The notes under the pieces were generated by a model. That model did not search any database. It was not told the DNA's origin and saw nothing but the letters and a program-made list of their open reading frames with translations. The position numbers and the translations under genes are program-made. From Stieleria magnilauensis (GTDB taxonomy: Bacteria; Planctomycetota; Planctomycetia; Pirellulales; Pirellulaceae): a stretch of 64,000 bases of DNA. This document shows positions 37,629-46,841 of this stretch, piece after piece (the first letter of the stretch is position 1; each line of letters starts with the position of its first letter). The stretch spans positions 8,434,233 through 8,498,232 of the forward strand of contig CP036432.1 in assembly GCA_007753675.1 (NCBI GenBank), written 5' to 3'.

Positions 37629-39212
37629 TCACGTTCGAAGCGGCATCGCAATATGGTCACTGAGTGTGAACAAGTTTTCGACGCCGAGACGGTATGTCAA
37701 AATCCGCAGCTTCAGTTGACGCGATGAGCGGATGACTTGGGCCGGAATCTGGATCAACGAAGTCAAGAACGTCGAGAACTCCATTTTGATCACACGATCA
37801 CGAAGGCGTTTTCGCGTCTTTCTCTGCCCGGGATTCCCTTTGACGCGGACCATCATTCCACTCCAAAGCTTCAGCGTCCAGGCAAGAGAAGCAATCAACA
37901 TGTACGCCCAGTTGCTTTCCAGCGAATCCAGCGGCGCGGTCAATGCGTGACTCGCCTTGAGCTGGCTAATCGTGTTTTCCTGATCACAGCGATTGTTGCC
38001 GTCTCCGATCAGTTCACGCGACTGTTTTTCTTCCTTTGGTTCGTTGCTGATGTAGAAGAAGTACTTTTCGGTGCTGAACAAGAATTGCTGCCCACTCGTG
38101 ACGTCGATGTCTTTGCGAACGGCAACCATCCGGTAGGGACGCTTGCAATTGCCAGGCTGATACGGGAACTCTGCATAGCTTTCAGCACGCAGCTTCTTGT
38201 TCTCGTAGCCGTTTTCTACGACGATTTCCTCTTTGTAGTTGGGTCGTTTTGCACGCGGATTCTCAGAAGTCTTTTTCTGCCGCAGAAGCGGTTTCCATGC
38301 TGATTCGTCGAGGGAGTCGGCAATTGCGGTCAGTGTTTTGTTGGCGTCATAGCCAAACACGAAACGGACATCCTGCGCGTCCCATCGATCGAGATGTTGG
38401 GTTGACGAAAAGTCCGTGTCGCCACGCAACAGGATCTTTCGAAACCCAGCATTGCGACATAGTTCGATCGCCCTGTCAAAGTAGAACGATGAGCCTTCAC
38501 CGCTCGGGCGATTGCCGCTGCGGTTGGCCAGGTACAGTAACTCGTTGGTTTCCGCGAGCGTAACGACCAGTGGATGGTAGCCCCATTGTCCTTTGTAGTT
38601 GATTCCGATGCCCTCTTTCTTTTCACCGCAAGTCTCGACCATCGTGCCATCGGCTTCAATGGTGGCCTGCTCGAAGAACGCATCGGATTGTTGTTTCCAA
38701 ACCTTCTTGCGTGCCACGTTGATTCCCTGCATCAATAGCAGTAGCTTGAAGCCATCAAAACGACGGCAAAAGTCACCAGCAGTTGTCGGATCGGGAATCC
38801 GTTCAGCGCCCAGTGCGTCCAGATACGCCTCGTCGGTGCGGCGATGCTCCAAATGTTCGAGGCAGGTCCCACCGGCCAATAGATTCAGGGCAATGTTGAG
38901 CACGTGATCGGCTTCGTCGTACGGCGCGTGAAGCTTGAACACCGGTGCGGACTGGTTGATGTGCTTTCGCAATCCGAGTTGCTCGACAAGCTGCATGACC
39001 ATGCCGATACCGCCACAGGAAACCGCCTCAACTTTCTCGGCCAGTTCGTACTTTGCCCGCAAGGGGCGAATCATGGGCGTATGTGTCTTACCCTTCTTCT
39101 TGTCGATACGTTGTAGAAGAACTCGCTTGCGGCGCAGCAACCGACGGCGTAAGTTGTCGTTCACTCGAAATCCTCCGTTGAGTGAGTGCGTTGAAGTTGT
39201 CGTTATCTCCAA
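37629..39212 (-). CDS. IS1380 family transposase
   Basis: This 527-aa DDE transposase starts at the ATG at 39212, 71 bp inside the right terminal repeat. The DDE residues are likely the Asp in TIEADGTMVET, the Asp in ILLRGDTDFSSTQHLDRWD and the Glu in DGNNRCDQENTISQLK. The segment GNRPSGEGSSFYFDRAIEL is typical of IS1380 relatives in planctomycetes. The N-terminus is rich in Arg/Lys and should bind the ends. No frameshift or stop was seen, so the element could be active. A different DDE family is possible, but the 4-bp CTAG duplication favours IS1380. Confidence 0.85.
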   Translation of the reverse strand: MEITTTSTHSLNGGFRVNDNLRRRLLRRKRVLLQRIDKKKGKTHTPMIRPLRAKYELAEKVEAVSCGGIGMVMQLVEQLGLRKHINQSAPVFKLHAPYDEADHVLNIALNLLAGGTCLEHLEHRRTDEAYLDALGAERIPDPTTAGDFCRRFDGFKLLLLMQGINVARKKVWKQQSDAFFEQATIEADGTMVETCGEKKEGIGINYKGQWGYHPLVVTLAETNELLYLANRSGNRPSGEGSSFYFDRAIELCRNAGFRKILLRGDTDFSSTQHLDRWDAQDVRFVFGYDANKTLTAIADSLDESAWKPLLRQKKTSENPRAKRPNYKEEIVVENGYENKKLRAESYAEFPYQPGNCKRPYRMVAVRKDIDVTSGQQFLFSTEKYFFYISNEPKEEKQSRELIGDGNNRCDQENTISQLKASHALTAPLDSLESNWAYMLIASLAWTLKLWSGMMVRVKGNPGQRKTRKRLRDRVIKMEFSTFLTSLIQIPAQVIRSSRQLKLRILTYRLGVENLFTLSDHIAMPLRT

Positions 39213-39283
39213 TACACCCGCAAAACGCCGAGGGTTTCGAGTTTTTTCAATTTTTCACCATCAAGCGTTCGCTTGATTGAGGG

Positions 39284-40576
39284 CTAGTTCTGACTTTTCC
39301 CGTCATTACGGAGATATCGCACTGGCCGATTCATCTTCACGACCCGCGATTCCGAAACGGCTCGGCTCAGCCAATCCTGAACCTGATTCTGTTTCGCTTG
39401 TATACGTTCGGCCACTTCAGCGAGGGTCAAAGGTTCCGCGAGGGAGTGCAGCAGCAATTCAAGCACAGCGTCATACGCCGTCTTTGGAACCGCAACTGAT
39501 TCGTCAGCATGTGACGTTTCGGTCCTTACTTCGTCTTTTCCGTTCGCATTGGCTTCGCTTGTTTTGTCGTCAGCGCATGTGTCGTCGATCGGGAACAGCG
39601 GCGTCTTCTGAGCTAGCGAGTGAGACCGGGCTTTGTCAATGATCTCGTGGAGGGATGATGGATCAAGGTCTTTCCAGTGGTCAGGAAATGCAACAGCGCC
39701 CAACTCTTGTAGCCTTGCGTTCCCCACTGGCGAGCCGGGACCGTTTCGCACGAATACGGGCTGCGGCGTCTTGCGCTTCAATTCCTCTTCGGCACCAGCC
39801 CACGTGCCACCTTTCTTGTATTCGGAACTGACGACGAGCCCCGCATCTGCCATGGCGTAGATCAGTTTGTTACGCCCCATCGCTGTGCCGACTGTGAACC
39901 GAGCCTTGGGATGACAATGTGAGATCAACAGCAATTGGTTTTCCGCAATCGCTTCTCGTGCATTGCGACTTACGCTGGTTTTCAGCAAGCTGTCGGCAAG
40001 CACACCAATGACGGTCCCTCCCGCTCGCAATGCGCCTTCCATCGCAGTCTTGTCTACCCCCCTCGCTCCGCCTGAAACAACGGGATAGCTTCCTCTGGCA
40101 CACCATGCTGCTACTTCTCGTGCGAATTCTTCACCCGCAGCATCAACGTTCCGAGAGCCAACAATCGCCACACCGCCTCCTGCCAATAGAGACTTGTCGC
40201 CGATTCCGTAGAGAATTGGTGGTGCCAGCGACTTTAGTCTCTTTCGATAGCGAGTTGGGTAGTCATCGTCGCTACGGCACACGATCCAAATCCCATTTCG
40301 GTTCCATTCTTCGACCGCAAAACCAAGCTGCACTCCGCGACTGAGTAGCCTCTCGAATCTTTGCTTGTCGACACCTGCTGCGTTCGCTGCGTCATGCAAG
40401 TCATCTAGTTCAAGTACGTCCGCCGGACGCATTTGATTCTTGACCAACCAACTCACAAGTGAGCTGTACGCAGTCTGACTTAACGGATCACAGCCAGCGT
40501 TCTTCTCTCCGAACCAACCTGCAAGCAGCATGATTGCCTTTGCGTCTTCGCTAAGCGGTTGAGCGGTAGTGCTCAT
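39284..40576 (-). CDS. dprA: DprA-like Rossmann protein (ShosA-like partner)
   Basis: This 430-aa protein starts at the ATG at 40576 with GAGGG upstream, 12 bp after the phosphoribosyltransferase gene. It has the DprA/Smf Rossmann fold: LAPPILYGIGDKSLL, GVAIVGSRNVDAAGEEFA, VVSGGARGVDKTAMEGALR, GTVIGVLADSLL, MGRNKLIYAMADAGLVV and GTWAGAEEEL, plus a winged-helix-like C-terminus. Housekeeping DprA loads RecA on incoming ssDNA. Here the partner is a phosphoribosyltransferase, the pairing of the ShosTA toxin-antitoxin/defence system (ShosT phosphoribosyltransferase toxin, ShosA DprA-like antitoxin), so a defence role is more likely. That is inferred from gene order. Confidence 0.85.
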   Translation of the reverse strand: MSTTAQPLSEDAKAIMLLAGWFGEKNAGCDPLSQTAYSSLVSWLVKNQMRPADVLELDDLHDAANAAGVDKQRFERLLSRGVQLGFAVEEWNRNGIWIVCRSDDDYPTRYRKRLKSLAPPILYGIGDKSLLAGGGVAIVGSRNVDAAGEEFAREVAAWCARGSYPVVSGGARGVDKTAMEGALRAGGTVIGVLADSLLKTSVSRNAREAIAENQLLLISHCHPKARFTVGTAMGRNKLIYAMADAGLVVSSEYKKGGTWAGAEEELKRKTPQPVFVRNGPGSPVGNARLQELGAVAFPDHWKDLDPSSLHEIIDKARSHSLAQKTPLFPIDDTCADDKTSEANANGKDEVRTETSHADESVAVPKTAYDAVLELLLHSLAEPLTLAEVAERIQAKQNQVQDWLSRAVSESRVVKMNRPVRYLRNDGKSQN

Positions 40577-40587
40577 TTCAAATTCCC

Positions 40588-41520
40588 TCAATCCATTCGC
40601 GGCGAGCTGAGCGCCAACGCCATCGGAAACACGGCTTCACACCCACGCTGCCGAAGCAACGCAGCGATAATGGTGAAAGTCCACTTTGAATCAACAATGT
40701 CATCCACCAAGAGGCATGCTCCGGTTGGCATCTTTTGATGCGAAATCTGAAACGCACCGTCCAAATTGCTTGCTTGTTTGAAACTGTTTCGCATTTCTTT
40801 TTGCGGCGGCGTAGAACGAATCTTCTGAACGCAGTGAACGAATGGTACTCCTAGTTTAGCAGCTAATCGCTCCGCGAAATCCGGAACAATTGTCGGATTG
40901 TTTAGAGAGGGCACGCATGCAACCCACGTGGGGTATGGCTCGGGACTCCATTGTTCGATCATTGACGCACACGCATCAACCAACGAATCGTCAAAGCGCT
41001 TCGTTTCATATTTGTCGTGAGCGACCTGCTCCCCCCAACCGGCATCCCTCCACAGACAGAGCGCCCTTCCTTCCGATGCTCGCAAATCATCAGTGATTTT
41101 CCCAGAAAATCCGTAGGCCGGAAGCGGATTGTGAGCTGGCCACGACTTTCTTGGTTCGAGTTCTTGAAAGCTACGGCGCAGGAAATGGACGGCTTTCATC
41201 GCGAGAGTTTTATCGTAGTTAACAGCGACGAGAGGCCGGCCAACGCAATTCGCACACTGACCGCACTTGGCTGCATTTGGGTCGTCGAGCGAATTGCTCA
41301 AAAAGTGCATCAGACATTCGACGCTGTCCACATACCGCTGCATCTCCGCTTGTTCGTCCTGTCGTATCTTTGTGATTGCGGCGATCATCTCAGAATCGAC
41401 CCTGTAGGTTGCTGCGAATGCTGTCACGTTCCAGCTTGAACCAATTTTCGCGATCGGTGAGGGCGACTCGACAGAGAGGTACTTGATCGCGCTGGTTATC
41501 TGGCCGTTCGTGAGATTCAA
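40588..41520 (-). CDS. RecQ C-terminus fused to phosphoribosyltransferase (ShosT-like)
   Basis: This frame of about 310 aa starts at TTG 41520. The N-terminal part has the RecQ zinc-binding pattern (ECLMHFL...AKCGQCANC), then a PRTase domain (about 170-310) with the PRPP loop in TGACLLVDDIVDSKWTFTI. The same frame stays open upstream to about 41737 and encodes the helicase motif VI as YHYYQQVGRAGRA, without a start codon. So this is the end of a RecQ-like helicase whose ATPase core was deleted. The PRTase looks intact and sits directly before the DprA gene, as in ShosTA-like pairs. It may still work from an internal start, or be a relic. Confidence 0.75.
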   Translation of the reverse strand: MNLTNGQITSAIKYLSVESPSPIAKIGSSWNVTAFAATYRVDSEMIAAITKIRQDEQAEMQRYVDSVECLMHFLSNSLDDPNAAKCGQCANCVGRPLVAVNYDKTLAMKAVHFLRRSFQELEPRKSWPAHNPLPAYGFSGKITDDLRASEGRALCLWRDAGWGEQVAHDKYETKRFDDSLVDACASMIEQWSPEPYPTWVACVPSLNNPTIVPDFAERLAAKLGVPFVHCVQKIRSTPPQKEMRNSFKQASNLDGAFQISHQKMPTGACLLVDDIVDSKWTFTIIAALLRQRGCEAVFPMALALSSPRMD

Positions 41521-41738
41521 CGAGGACTGGAGCCTTGGAACCGAGAGTCCATCGGGGCTTTCGTCAAGTGCCTGAATAATCTTGTCAACGTGTGCCTGCG
41601 GTGGAAATGCATTGCGTATAAAGAAGTCTGCGATATCATCATCTTCCGAACCGTGGAGTAGGACGCCCAGAGCATTCTCGACTGCACGACCAGCACGTCC
41701 GACTTGCTGGTAGTAGTGATAGCTTTCGCAAGGTAATC

Positions 41739-41971
41739 AATGAAAAAAAGTTCTCAGGTCCAAAAACTTCGTCAAGGACTGCGCGTATTCGATGTAAGTT
41801 TTCGTCTCCAATCTGTACGAAGATCGAGCCAGTTTCATGCAACAACTCTCTTGATACCTCAAGCCTGTCCTTTAAGTATGTGAGGTAGGAGTTGATGCCG
41901 TCTTTCCATGTGTCGCGAAACGCTTTTACCTGTTCCGGTTCACGGGTGATCTGGTCGCGCTTGCCAGGCAA
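41739..41971 (-). pseudogene. Type III-like adenine methyltransferase fragment
   Basis: About 75 residues from the N-terminal part of a site-specific adenine methyltransferase (type III Mod-like) are recognisable: KRDQITREPEQVKAFRDTW, SYLTYLKDRLEVSRELL, GSIFVQIGDENLHRIRAVLD and EVFGPENFF. The catalytic and target-recognition domains are missing. At the 5' end it fuses to a restriction-helicase fragment and at the 3' end (about 41740) to RecQ sequence in another frame. This is a deletion scar, not a working gene. Confidence 0.8.
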
Positions 41972-42527
41972 TTAGCATCGCCATCACGGTCGTCTTTCCG
42001 GCACCGGTGGCAAGCTTCAGCGCCAACCGCATGATTTCCGGGTTGGCTTCGGCGTTCGCGTTGGCAAGGTGCGCGAGAAACTTTTTTCCAGTCACTGACT
42101 TTGGGGCGACTTCTGTTAACCAGATGGCGACTTCAACAGCTTCGACTTGGCAAAAGAAAGGCCGGATACCCTGGAAATCATGGTGCCGCCAATGCTGGAG
42201 GAGTCTCGCAGTCTCAGGAGTGACTTGCCACTCACTCGAGTTGGGCCATTTTCGCCACTCGTCTACATGGCTTCGCAATTCATTGATGATGGGAATCTCA
42301 TCGTATCTTTGATTCTCGGTCGACAGGCCGTCATCGTGACCAAGACTGAGTTCTTGCTGCCGTTTGGACTGTTTTTGCTTTTTCGTCTTGGGGATTGGTG
42401 TAATAAATTCAGCACGACGACGATTCCCGATGATTTTCTCGGTCGGTTGGCCATTCACTAGTTCCCAATGCATATCGGGATAGTCGTAGGGCGAATTGAG
42501 TATCGGATCGTCAAAGAACTTGGACAT
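41962..42527 (-). pseudogene. Restriction endonuclease/helicase N-terminal fragment (BPTD_3080-like)
   Basis: The gene starts at the ATG at 42527 (MSKFFDDPILNSPYDYP) and encodes about 189 residues of a large restriction helicase: WELVNGQPTEKIIGNRRRAE, ITPIPK, FFCQVEAVEVAIWLTEV and the Walker A region LALKLATGAGKTTVMAMLIAWQ. The sequence then breaks and joins the methyltransferase fragment. Full members of the family run to about 1000 residues with DEAD helicase motifs, so more than 80 percent of the gene is gone. The divergent XRE gene probably once regulated this locus. Confidence 0.8.
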
Positions 42528-42616
42528 TGGGAATTCAGAGCGAGCATTTCTTGACCGTATAGTGACGGAAGCATACACTCTGCAGGGGGCCCCCACAATC
42601 AGCGGAGTGCCGAGAA

Positions 42617-42940
42617 ATGCAGTTCAGCGAAAAGGTGCGAGTACTACGCGTTTCGCGTCACCTAACCCAACAACAGTTGGCGGAGCAAATGGGCGTAAGC
42701 GTTTCGTACATTTGCAAAGTCGAAAACGACGGTTTGCAGTTCGGTGACTATCCGTCGGAGACCTTTATCCAAAGGTTGGCAGCAACACTCAATGCGGACG
42801 AATATGATTTGATGATGCTTGCTGACAAGATCCCCGAATCAATCAGGATCAGGATTCGTGAGCGCCCAACCCTCTTCAAAGCGATCGCCAAACTCGATGA
42901 CCAGGGCTTGGATCGATTGACGCTGCAACTCACCAATTAG
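42617..42940 (+). CDS. XRE-type helix-turn-helix regulator
   Basis: This 107-aa protein has a Cro/CI-type HTH at about residues 5-60: RVLRVSRHLTQQQLAEQMG, VSVSYICKVENDG and AATLNADEYDLMMLADKIP. The C-terminal 40 residues are short and helical. It is divergent from the restriction-helicase remnant with 89 bp between the starts, the usual place for an R-M controller gene. It is the only visible regulator in the island. With its partner genes truncated it may be an orphan. Confidence 0.88.
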   Translation: MQFSEKVRVLRVSRHLTQQQLAEQMGVSVSYICKVENDGLQFGDYPSETFIQRLAATLNADEYDLMMLADKIPESIRIRIRERPTLFKAIAKLDDQGLDRLTLQLTN

Positions 42941-43368
42941 ACTTTGAATTCAACCGTGATGAACGCGGCCATTTTGCTCGAATGCATGTGGCTAAGCTAA
43001 TTCGGTCTCCAGGCCATGGACACATGGTTCGTCACGAATGGATACCTGCCTCTCAGCAAACCGTTCCTCAAATGCGTTATCAGAGAGAAATCTCAACGTT
43101 GTTTTATGACCTCGCTAAATTTCTTCGACCTTCGTCAGATCGTCCCTGATTCATGGTTTTTCGACCACGACTTCTGTGAGTGCCTTCGCACTCGTTGCCC
43201 CTCCTAATTACTGCTTCGTAGATCTCTTGGCAGAGCAGGTTTTAACAGCCTAGTGCCGTCGTGGCATCAAGTGGTTCAGCCGCTGGACTCCCCGGAGGAC
43301 ATAAAAACGCATTACAATTCTGACTCACAGCGAGTTGACATCTATGAGAATATTTCGACAGGGCACAG
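42941..43368. other. Upstream region of the GHKL operon
   Basis: No convincing gene; a 63-codon frame at 43016-43207 has no domain. It should contain the promoter of the following operon, but no -35/-10 pair stood out. Confidence 0.45.
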
Positions 43369-45351
43369 ATGACTCAGTGGATTTTCGCACAATTGTCCGG
43401 CGCGGCGGTGCGCCGCGATCCGAACGAAACGGAACTCTTCAAAACCGAACAGGCGGGCGAAGACGAATACGCCGGGACTGATGCGTTGGTCCGTGAAGTG
43501 CTGCAAAACTCGATCGACGCGGGGAGCGACGATGGGCCGGTTCGTGTCTGTTTTGCCCTGCATCCGCATTCTTCCCTTCCCGACGACGACCGTCTTGCGA
43601 CCTACTTTGCGCGACTGAAACCAGGCTTGGTGTATCGCGACGTGGAGTTCAACGGATCGGGGGTTCCTCAGCTGAATCATGGCTACCTGGTTTGCGAAGA
43701 CTTTGGGACACGGGGACTGGACGGTGATCCGCTGCTGGCAACTGATCCGCAGGAAGGCAGCCATGACTGCCAGGATTTTTTTTGGTTCTGGCGAAACATC
43801 GGACGCAGTGGCAAGACTGGTGATGATCTTGGGCGATGGGGACTGGGGAAAACGGTCTATCGCGCCGCGAGTCGCGTCGGATGCATGCTCGGTTTAACGG
43901 TCCGCAAGTCGGACGGTGCACGTCTGCTGATGGGGCAAGCTGTGCTGCGCATTCACAAATACAACGGAACGGAATTTGCGCCGGAGGGTTTCTGGTGCAG
44001 CGGAAACAACCAAGCGGAAACACCGTTGCCCATCAGTCACGAAAAGGACTTGGTGCAATTCGCAAGCGAATGGAATTTGACGCGTACCGACGAGCCCGGT
44101 TTGTCGGTCGTTGTTCCCTATGTCGCCGATGAGCTGAAGGCGGAAAGCATCTTGCGACTGGTTGCGGTCAACTTCTTCGTACCGATTCTGAAACAAGAGC
44201 TGATCGTCGATGTCGCTGGGCCCGGACTTCCTGGCCGGAACTCCGAATTCCGGCTCGATCATACCTCCATCGATCACGTTTGCAGCAAGCTTAGCTGGAC
44301 TGGCAAATCGAGACAAAAACTAAGCAATCCGCCACCGCTTGATTTCGCGCGCGACTGCTTGGCGAACGCCGGTCAAGCGGTGCCAACAAATGTGCTGGGC
44401 GAGTCACGCGTGCCGGTCATGGATGAGAATGCATTCTCGGCCGCGACACTGGCGGAGCTTCGCAAGCGATTTGCTCTTGAGCAGTTGGTCGCGATCCGAG
44501 TTCGTGCTGCCTTGCCCAAAAAGGTGGGTAAAGCTGACATCGGGGAGCTAACGGTTTTTCTGCAACGCACGCCTGTGGCCGACCGTTACGAGAGCTACTA
44601 CGTCCGCGAAGGGATGACGATCACTCGGCTCAATTCCAAGCCATCCATGCGCGGCACAAAGGGGCTGGTTGTTGTCGATCCTGGGCCGCTCGCGTCTCTG
44701 CTGGGTGACACTGAAGGTCCGTCGCACGTCAGTTGGGATACCTCGAATGATGAACGTCCCAATCGGGTTTGGAAGACGTGGAAAGGACGAGTGAAGTTTT
44801 TCGTCAAGATCATCGATGGATTGGCTGAGTTGCTTACACCACCTCCAGACAAAGTAGACTTTGACTTACTCAGTGACTTCTTTTCGATTGAGCAGGTTAC
44901 GGCACCCCAGCCGAAACGAAAGCCAAAGGAGGGCGGTGAAAGGACGAGGGATTTTGACCCGCCTGATCCAACGCCTCACTGGTACCGAATGCAGGGAAAA
45001 ACGGGCGGCTTTACGATTTGCGACTCATCTAGTCTGCCAACTCCCGAGGGAGCGATTCTGCGGGTCACGGTCGCATACGATCTGCCAAGCGGAAATCCAA
45101 TGAAGCACTGGAGCAAATTCGACTTTGATTTTCGAAAGCCAAAAGCTTCAAGCCTGAATTTTAAGCTCACGAACGTGAAAGCTACCGCGAAGGCAGGGAA
45201 TGTCATCGAAATGGAAATCACGGATCCGGACTTCAGCCTGACCGTGTCAGGGTTCGATATCCATCGCGATTTGTTTGTGCGAATCGACGAAGTCGAACTG
45301 GAGGAATCGCAATTGGATGAATATGCAAACTCAGGAGAGGTCGCCACATGA
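43369..45351 (+). CDS. GHKL (Hsp90/MORC-like) ATPase, first gene of a three-gene operon
   Basis: This 660-aa protein carries a Bergerat-fold ATPase in its N-terminal part. The N box is DALVREVLQNSIDAG (Glu43, Asn47), the G1 box is VCEDFGTRGL (Asp111), and the G2 box is LGRWGLGKTVYRAAS (158-161). An S5-like transducer region may follow (about 230-400), and the C-terminal 200 residues look beta-rich. It lacks the MutL and HATPase sensor-kinase signatures. GHKL ATPases are common in anti-phage loci, and this one sits in a defence-like island. The stop overlaps the next start in ATGA, so translation is coupled. The function is unproven. Confidence 0.82.
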   Translation: MTQWIFAQLSGAAVRRDPNETELFKTEQAGEDEYAGTDALVREVLQNSIDAGSDDGPVRVCFALHPHSSLPDDDRLATYFARLKPGLVYRDVEFNGSGVPQLNHGYLVCEDFGTRGLDGDPLLATDPQEGSHDCQDFFWFWRNIGRSGKTGDDLGRWGLGKTVYRAASRVGCMLGLTVRKSDGARLLMGQAVLRIHKYNGTEFAPEGFWCSGNNQAETPLPISHEKDLVQFASEWNLTRTDEPGLSVVVPYVADELKAESILRLVAVNFFVPILKQELIVDVAGPGLPGRNSEFRLDHTSIDHVCSKLSWTGKSRQKLSNPPPLDFARDCLANAGQAVPTNVLGESRVPVMDENAFSAATLAELRKRFALEQLVAIRVRAALPKKVGKADIGELTVFLQRTPVADRYESYYVREGMTITRLNSKPSMRGTKGLVVVDPGPLASLLGDTEGPSHVSWDTSNDERPNRVWKTWKGRVKFFVKIIDGLAELLTPPPDKVDFDLLSDFFSIEQVTAPQPKRKPKEGGERTRDFDPPDPTPHWYRMQGKTGGFTICDSSSLPTPEGAILRVTVAYDLPSGNPMKHWSKFDFDFRKPKASSLNFKLTNVKATAKAGNVIEMEITDPDFSLTVSGFDIHRDLFVRIDEVELEESQLDEYANSGEVAT

Positions 45352-46124
45352 TCAAGCGAGTCAATTCTCTTGGCAGAAAACGTGTTTCACGAGACTGCGT
45401 CGCGATCGCGGTTGATGACGGTGACCCTAGATCATTTAGCGCGAACATCGATTTCGGCGAACACGCATGGGATCCAAATGCTTCAGTCGTCATGGAGGTA
45501 ACTTGCGCTGGATCTTCGCTGGTTCGCAGATATCCCTGCGGCACCGTTGGACAATTGAAGCAACCAAAGCAATTACCGCTCAGCGATCTTCATGGCCAAA
45601 ATGTCTTTTTCTCACTGAAAATCATCGACAGAAGCGAGCACATCGGCCGCCTACTTGGTGTCGCGGAGAATATCAAACCGCTCACAACCGGCAAGCAAAC
45701 CGTTAGCGGCCGCAAGGGGATCCTGCCTGTCGAGAGAGCGCCGCTGGGTCAGGAATTATGGAAGCTGGAATTCCGCGACCACGATGTTTACCTGCTTGTA
45801 AACGAGAATGTGCCCGGACTGTCCGAGAGTATCCGATCCGATCCGGTATTCTTTTCGCTGATCTATCCACAAGTCATGCGTCAAGTTCTGACTCGAGCGA
45901 TCAATGAGGGAGCCGAACCGGACGAAAACGACGACCGTTGGCCGGTACTCTGGCTGGCGTTCGGACGCAAGCTTCACCCCGACCACGAAGATCCGCCACC
46001 GCCCGATGACACGGAAGCCGCCGAGGAATGGACCGAAATTGTTGTGCAATCATTTTGCGAATTGCACGAATTGCGATCAAAGTTTGTGAGCTCAGGGTAC
46101 GCGTCGGGATACGGAGACGAGTGA
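45348..46124 (+). CDS. Unknown protein, second gene of the GHKL operon
   Basis: This 258-aa protein starts at ATG 45348, inside the stop of the ATPase gene (ATGA overlap). It has no signal peptide, membrane segment or motif that I recognise. The N-terminal third is beta-rich (FGEHAWDPNASVVMEVTC), the middle includes APLGQELWKLEFRDHDVYLLVNENVPG, and a Pro/Asp/Glu-rich linker (DHEDPPPPDDTEAAEE) precedes a short C-terminal helix. The tight coupling implies that it forms a complex with the ATPase or acts in the same process. The next gene follows 3 bp after its stop. Confidence 0.78.
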   Translation: MIKRVNSLGRKRVSRDCVAIAVDDGDPRSFSANIDFGEHAWDPNASVVMEVTCAGSSLVRRYPCGTVGQLKQPKQLPLSDLHGQNVFFSLKIIDRSEHIGRLLGVAENIKPLTTGKQTVSGRKGILPVERAPLGQELWKLEFRDHDVYLLVNENVPGLSESIRSDPVFFSLIYPQVMRQVLTRAINEGAEPDENDDRWPVLWLAFGRKLHPDHEDPPPPDDTEAAEEWTEIVVQSFCELHELRSKFVSSGYASGYGDE

Positions 46125-46127
46125 GCG

Positions 46128-46841
46128 ATGCATGTACGGAGATTCAACCCATCTGGAATTGAAGCATTTCGCAAGTTCCTCAGGACATGTCGAGACGCAC
46201 CGTCAACGCCAACGCCGTGGGAAGTGCTTGAAAGTGATGAATTCACGTCGCTGACAACGGAGACCATTGAGATCGAATCGAGATCGTTTGATTCGAGGCG
46301 AGAAGCAGCTGAATACCTTCACGCAAAACTTGACTGCATTTCAGCGGAGACATTGCGAAAAGACGATGGTTTATGGACTTGGCTTTCGCTTTTTTTCTTC
46401 GACCAAATTTGCCCTGCAGTTGCTGGAAATCGCAAAGTCAGAAACGACTACACGTACGTCTACATGCCTCACGAGTCACGCTACTTCTATCGGCACCTGC
46501 TGTTCGTCGCGTGGTACGTACAACACATCGCTCCCAGCCACAATCGTCTATTTTTAGATACGAGCGTCCACAATCTGGACAAATATACAAGTGACGTATT
46601 TAAGCGTTTGTACATTACTCGTATACCGTGCGTCTTTGAGGTTCTTGATCGACTCTACTGGGACGATTCTACAGGCCGTCCAAGGAAGGGTCTTACGAAC
46701 CCAGGAAAAGTAGTAGCCGGCAATCTGATGCATCGATTTCCGATTAGAATTCGACAACTCGAAAAGACATACGATCTTCAAAGCCTTACAGCCGATCAGC
46801 TAATCGAATTGCTTGGTAGTGAGTTTCAGCAGTTTCGCTAA
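46128..46841 (+). CDS. Unknown protein, third gene of the GHKL operon
   Basis: This 237-aa, basic and aromatic-rich protein contains GLWTWLSLFFFDQICP near residue 85, NDYTYVYMPHESRYFYRHLLF near 105-125, and a C-terminal part with NPGKVVAGNLMHRFPIR and LEKTYDLQSLTADQLIELL. There is no signal peptide. The arrangement recalls uncharacterised proteins found next to methyltransferases and ATPases in defence islands, but I cannot name the family. It completes a block of three genes with overlap or a 3-bp gap between them, which points to obligate co-function. Confidence 0.78.
   Translation: MHVRRFNPSGIEAFRKFLRTCRDAPSTPTPWEVLESDEFTSLTTETIEIESRSFDSRREAAEYLHAKLDCISAETLRKDDGLWTWLSLFFFDQICPAVAGNRKVRNDYTYVYMPHESRYFYRHLLFVAWYVQHIAPSHNRLFLDTSVHNLDKYTSDVFKRLYITRIPCVFEVLDRLYWDDSTGRPRKGLTNPGKVVAGNLMHRFPIRIRQLEKTYDLQSLTADQLIELLGSEFQQFR

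Larger units (their letters stand above)
37436..39283 (-). mobile_element. IS1380-like insertion sequence
   Basis: The element is 1848 bp. The left end reads GCCTCAATCAAGCGAACGCT and the right end, on the other strand, CCCTCAATCAAGCGAACGCT, so the terminal inverted repeats match at 19 of 20 positions. It is flanked by CTAG on both sides (37432-37435 and 39284-39287), a 4-bp target duplication as expected for the IS1380 family. It carries one transposase gene. The insertion cuts the nitrilase gene; the CTAG on the right supplies the stop codon of dprA, which was there before the insertion. Confidence 0.85.

Noticed and set aside
43016-43207. A 63-codon frame between the XRE gene and the GHKL operon
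   Set aside because: There is no ribosome site or similarity, and it lies in the probable promoter region.
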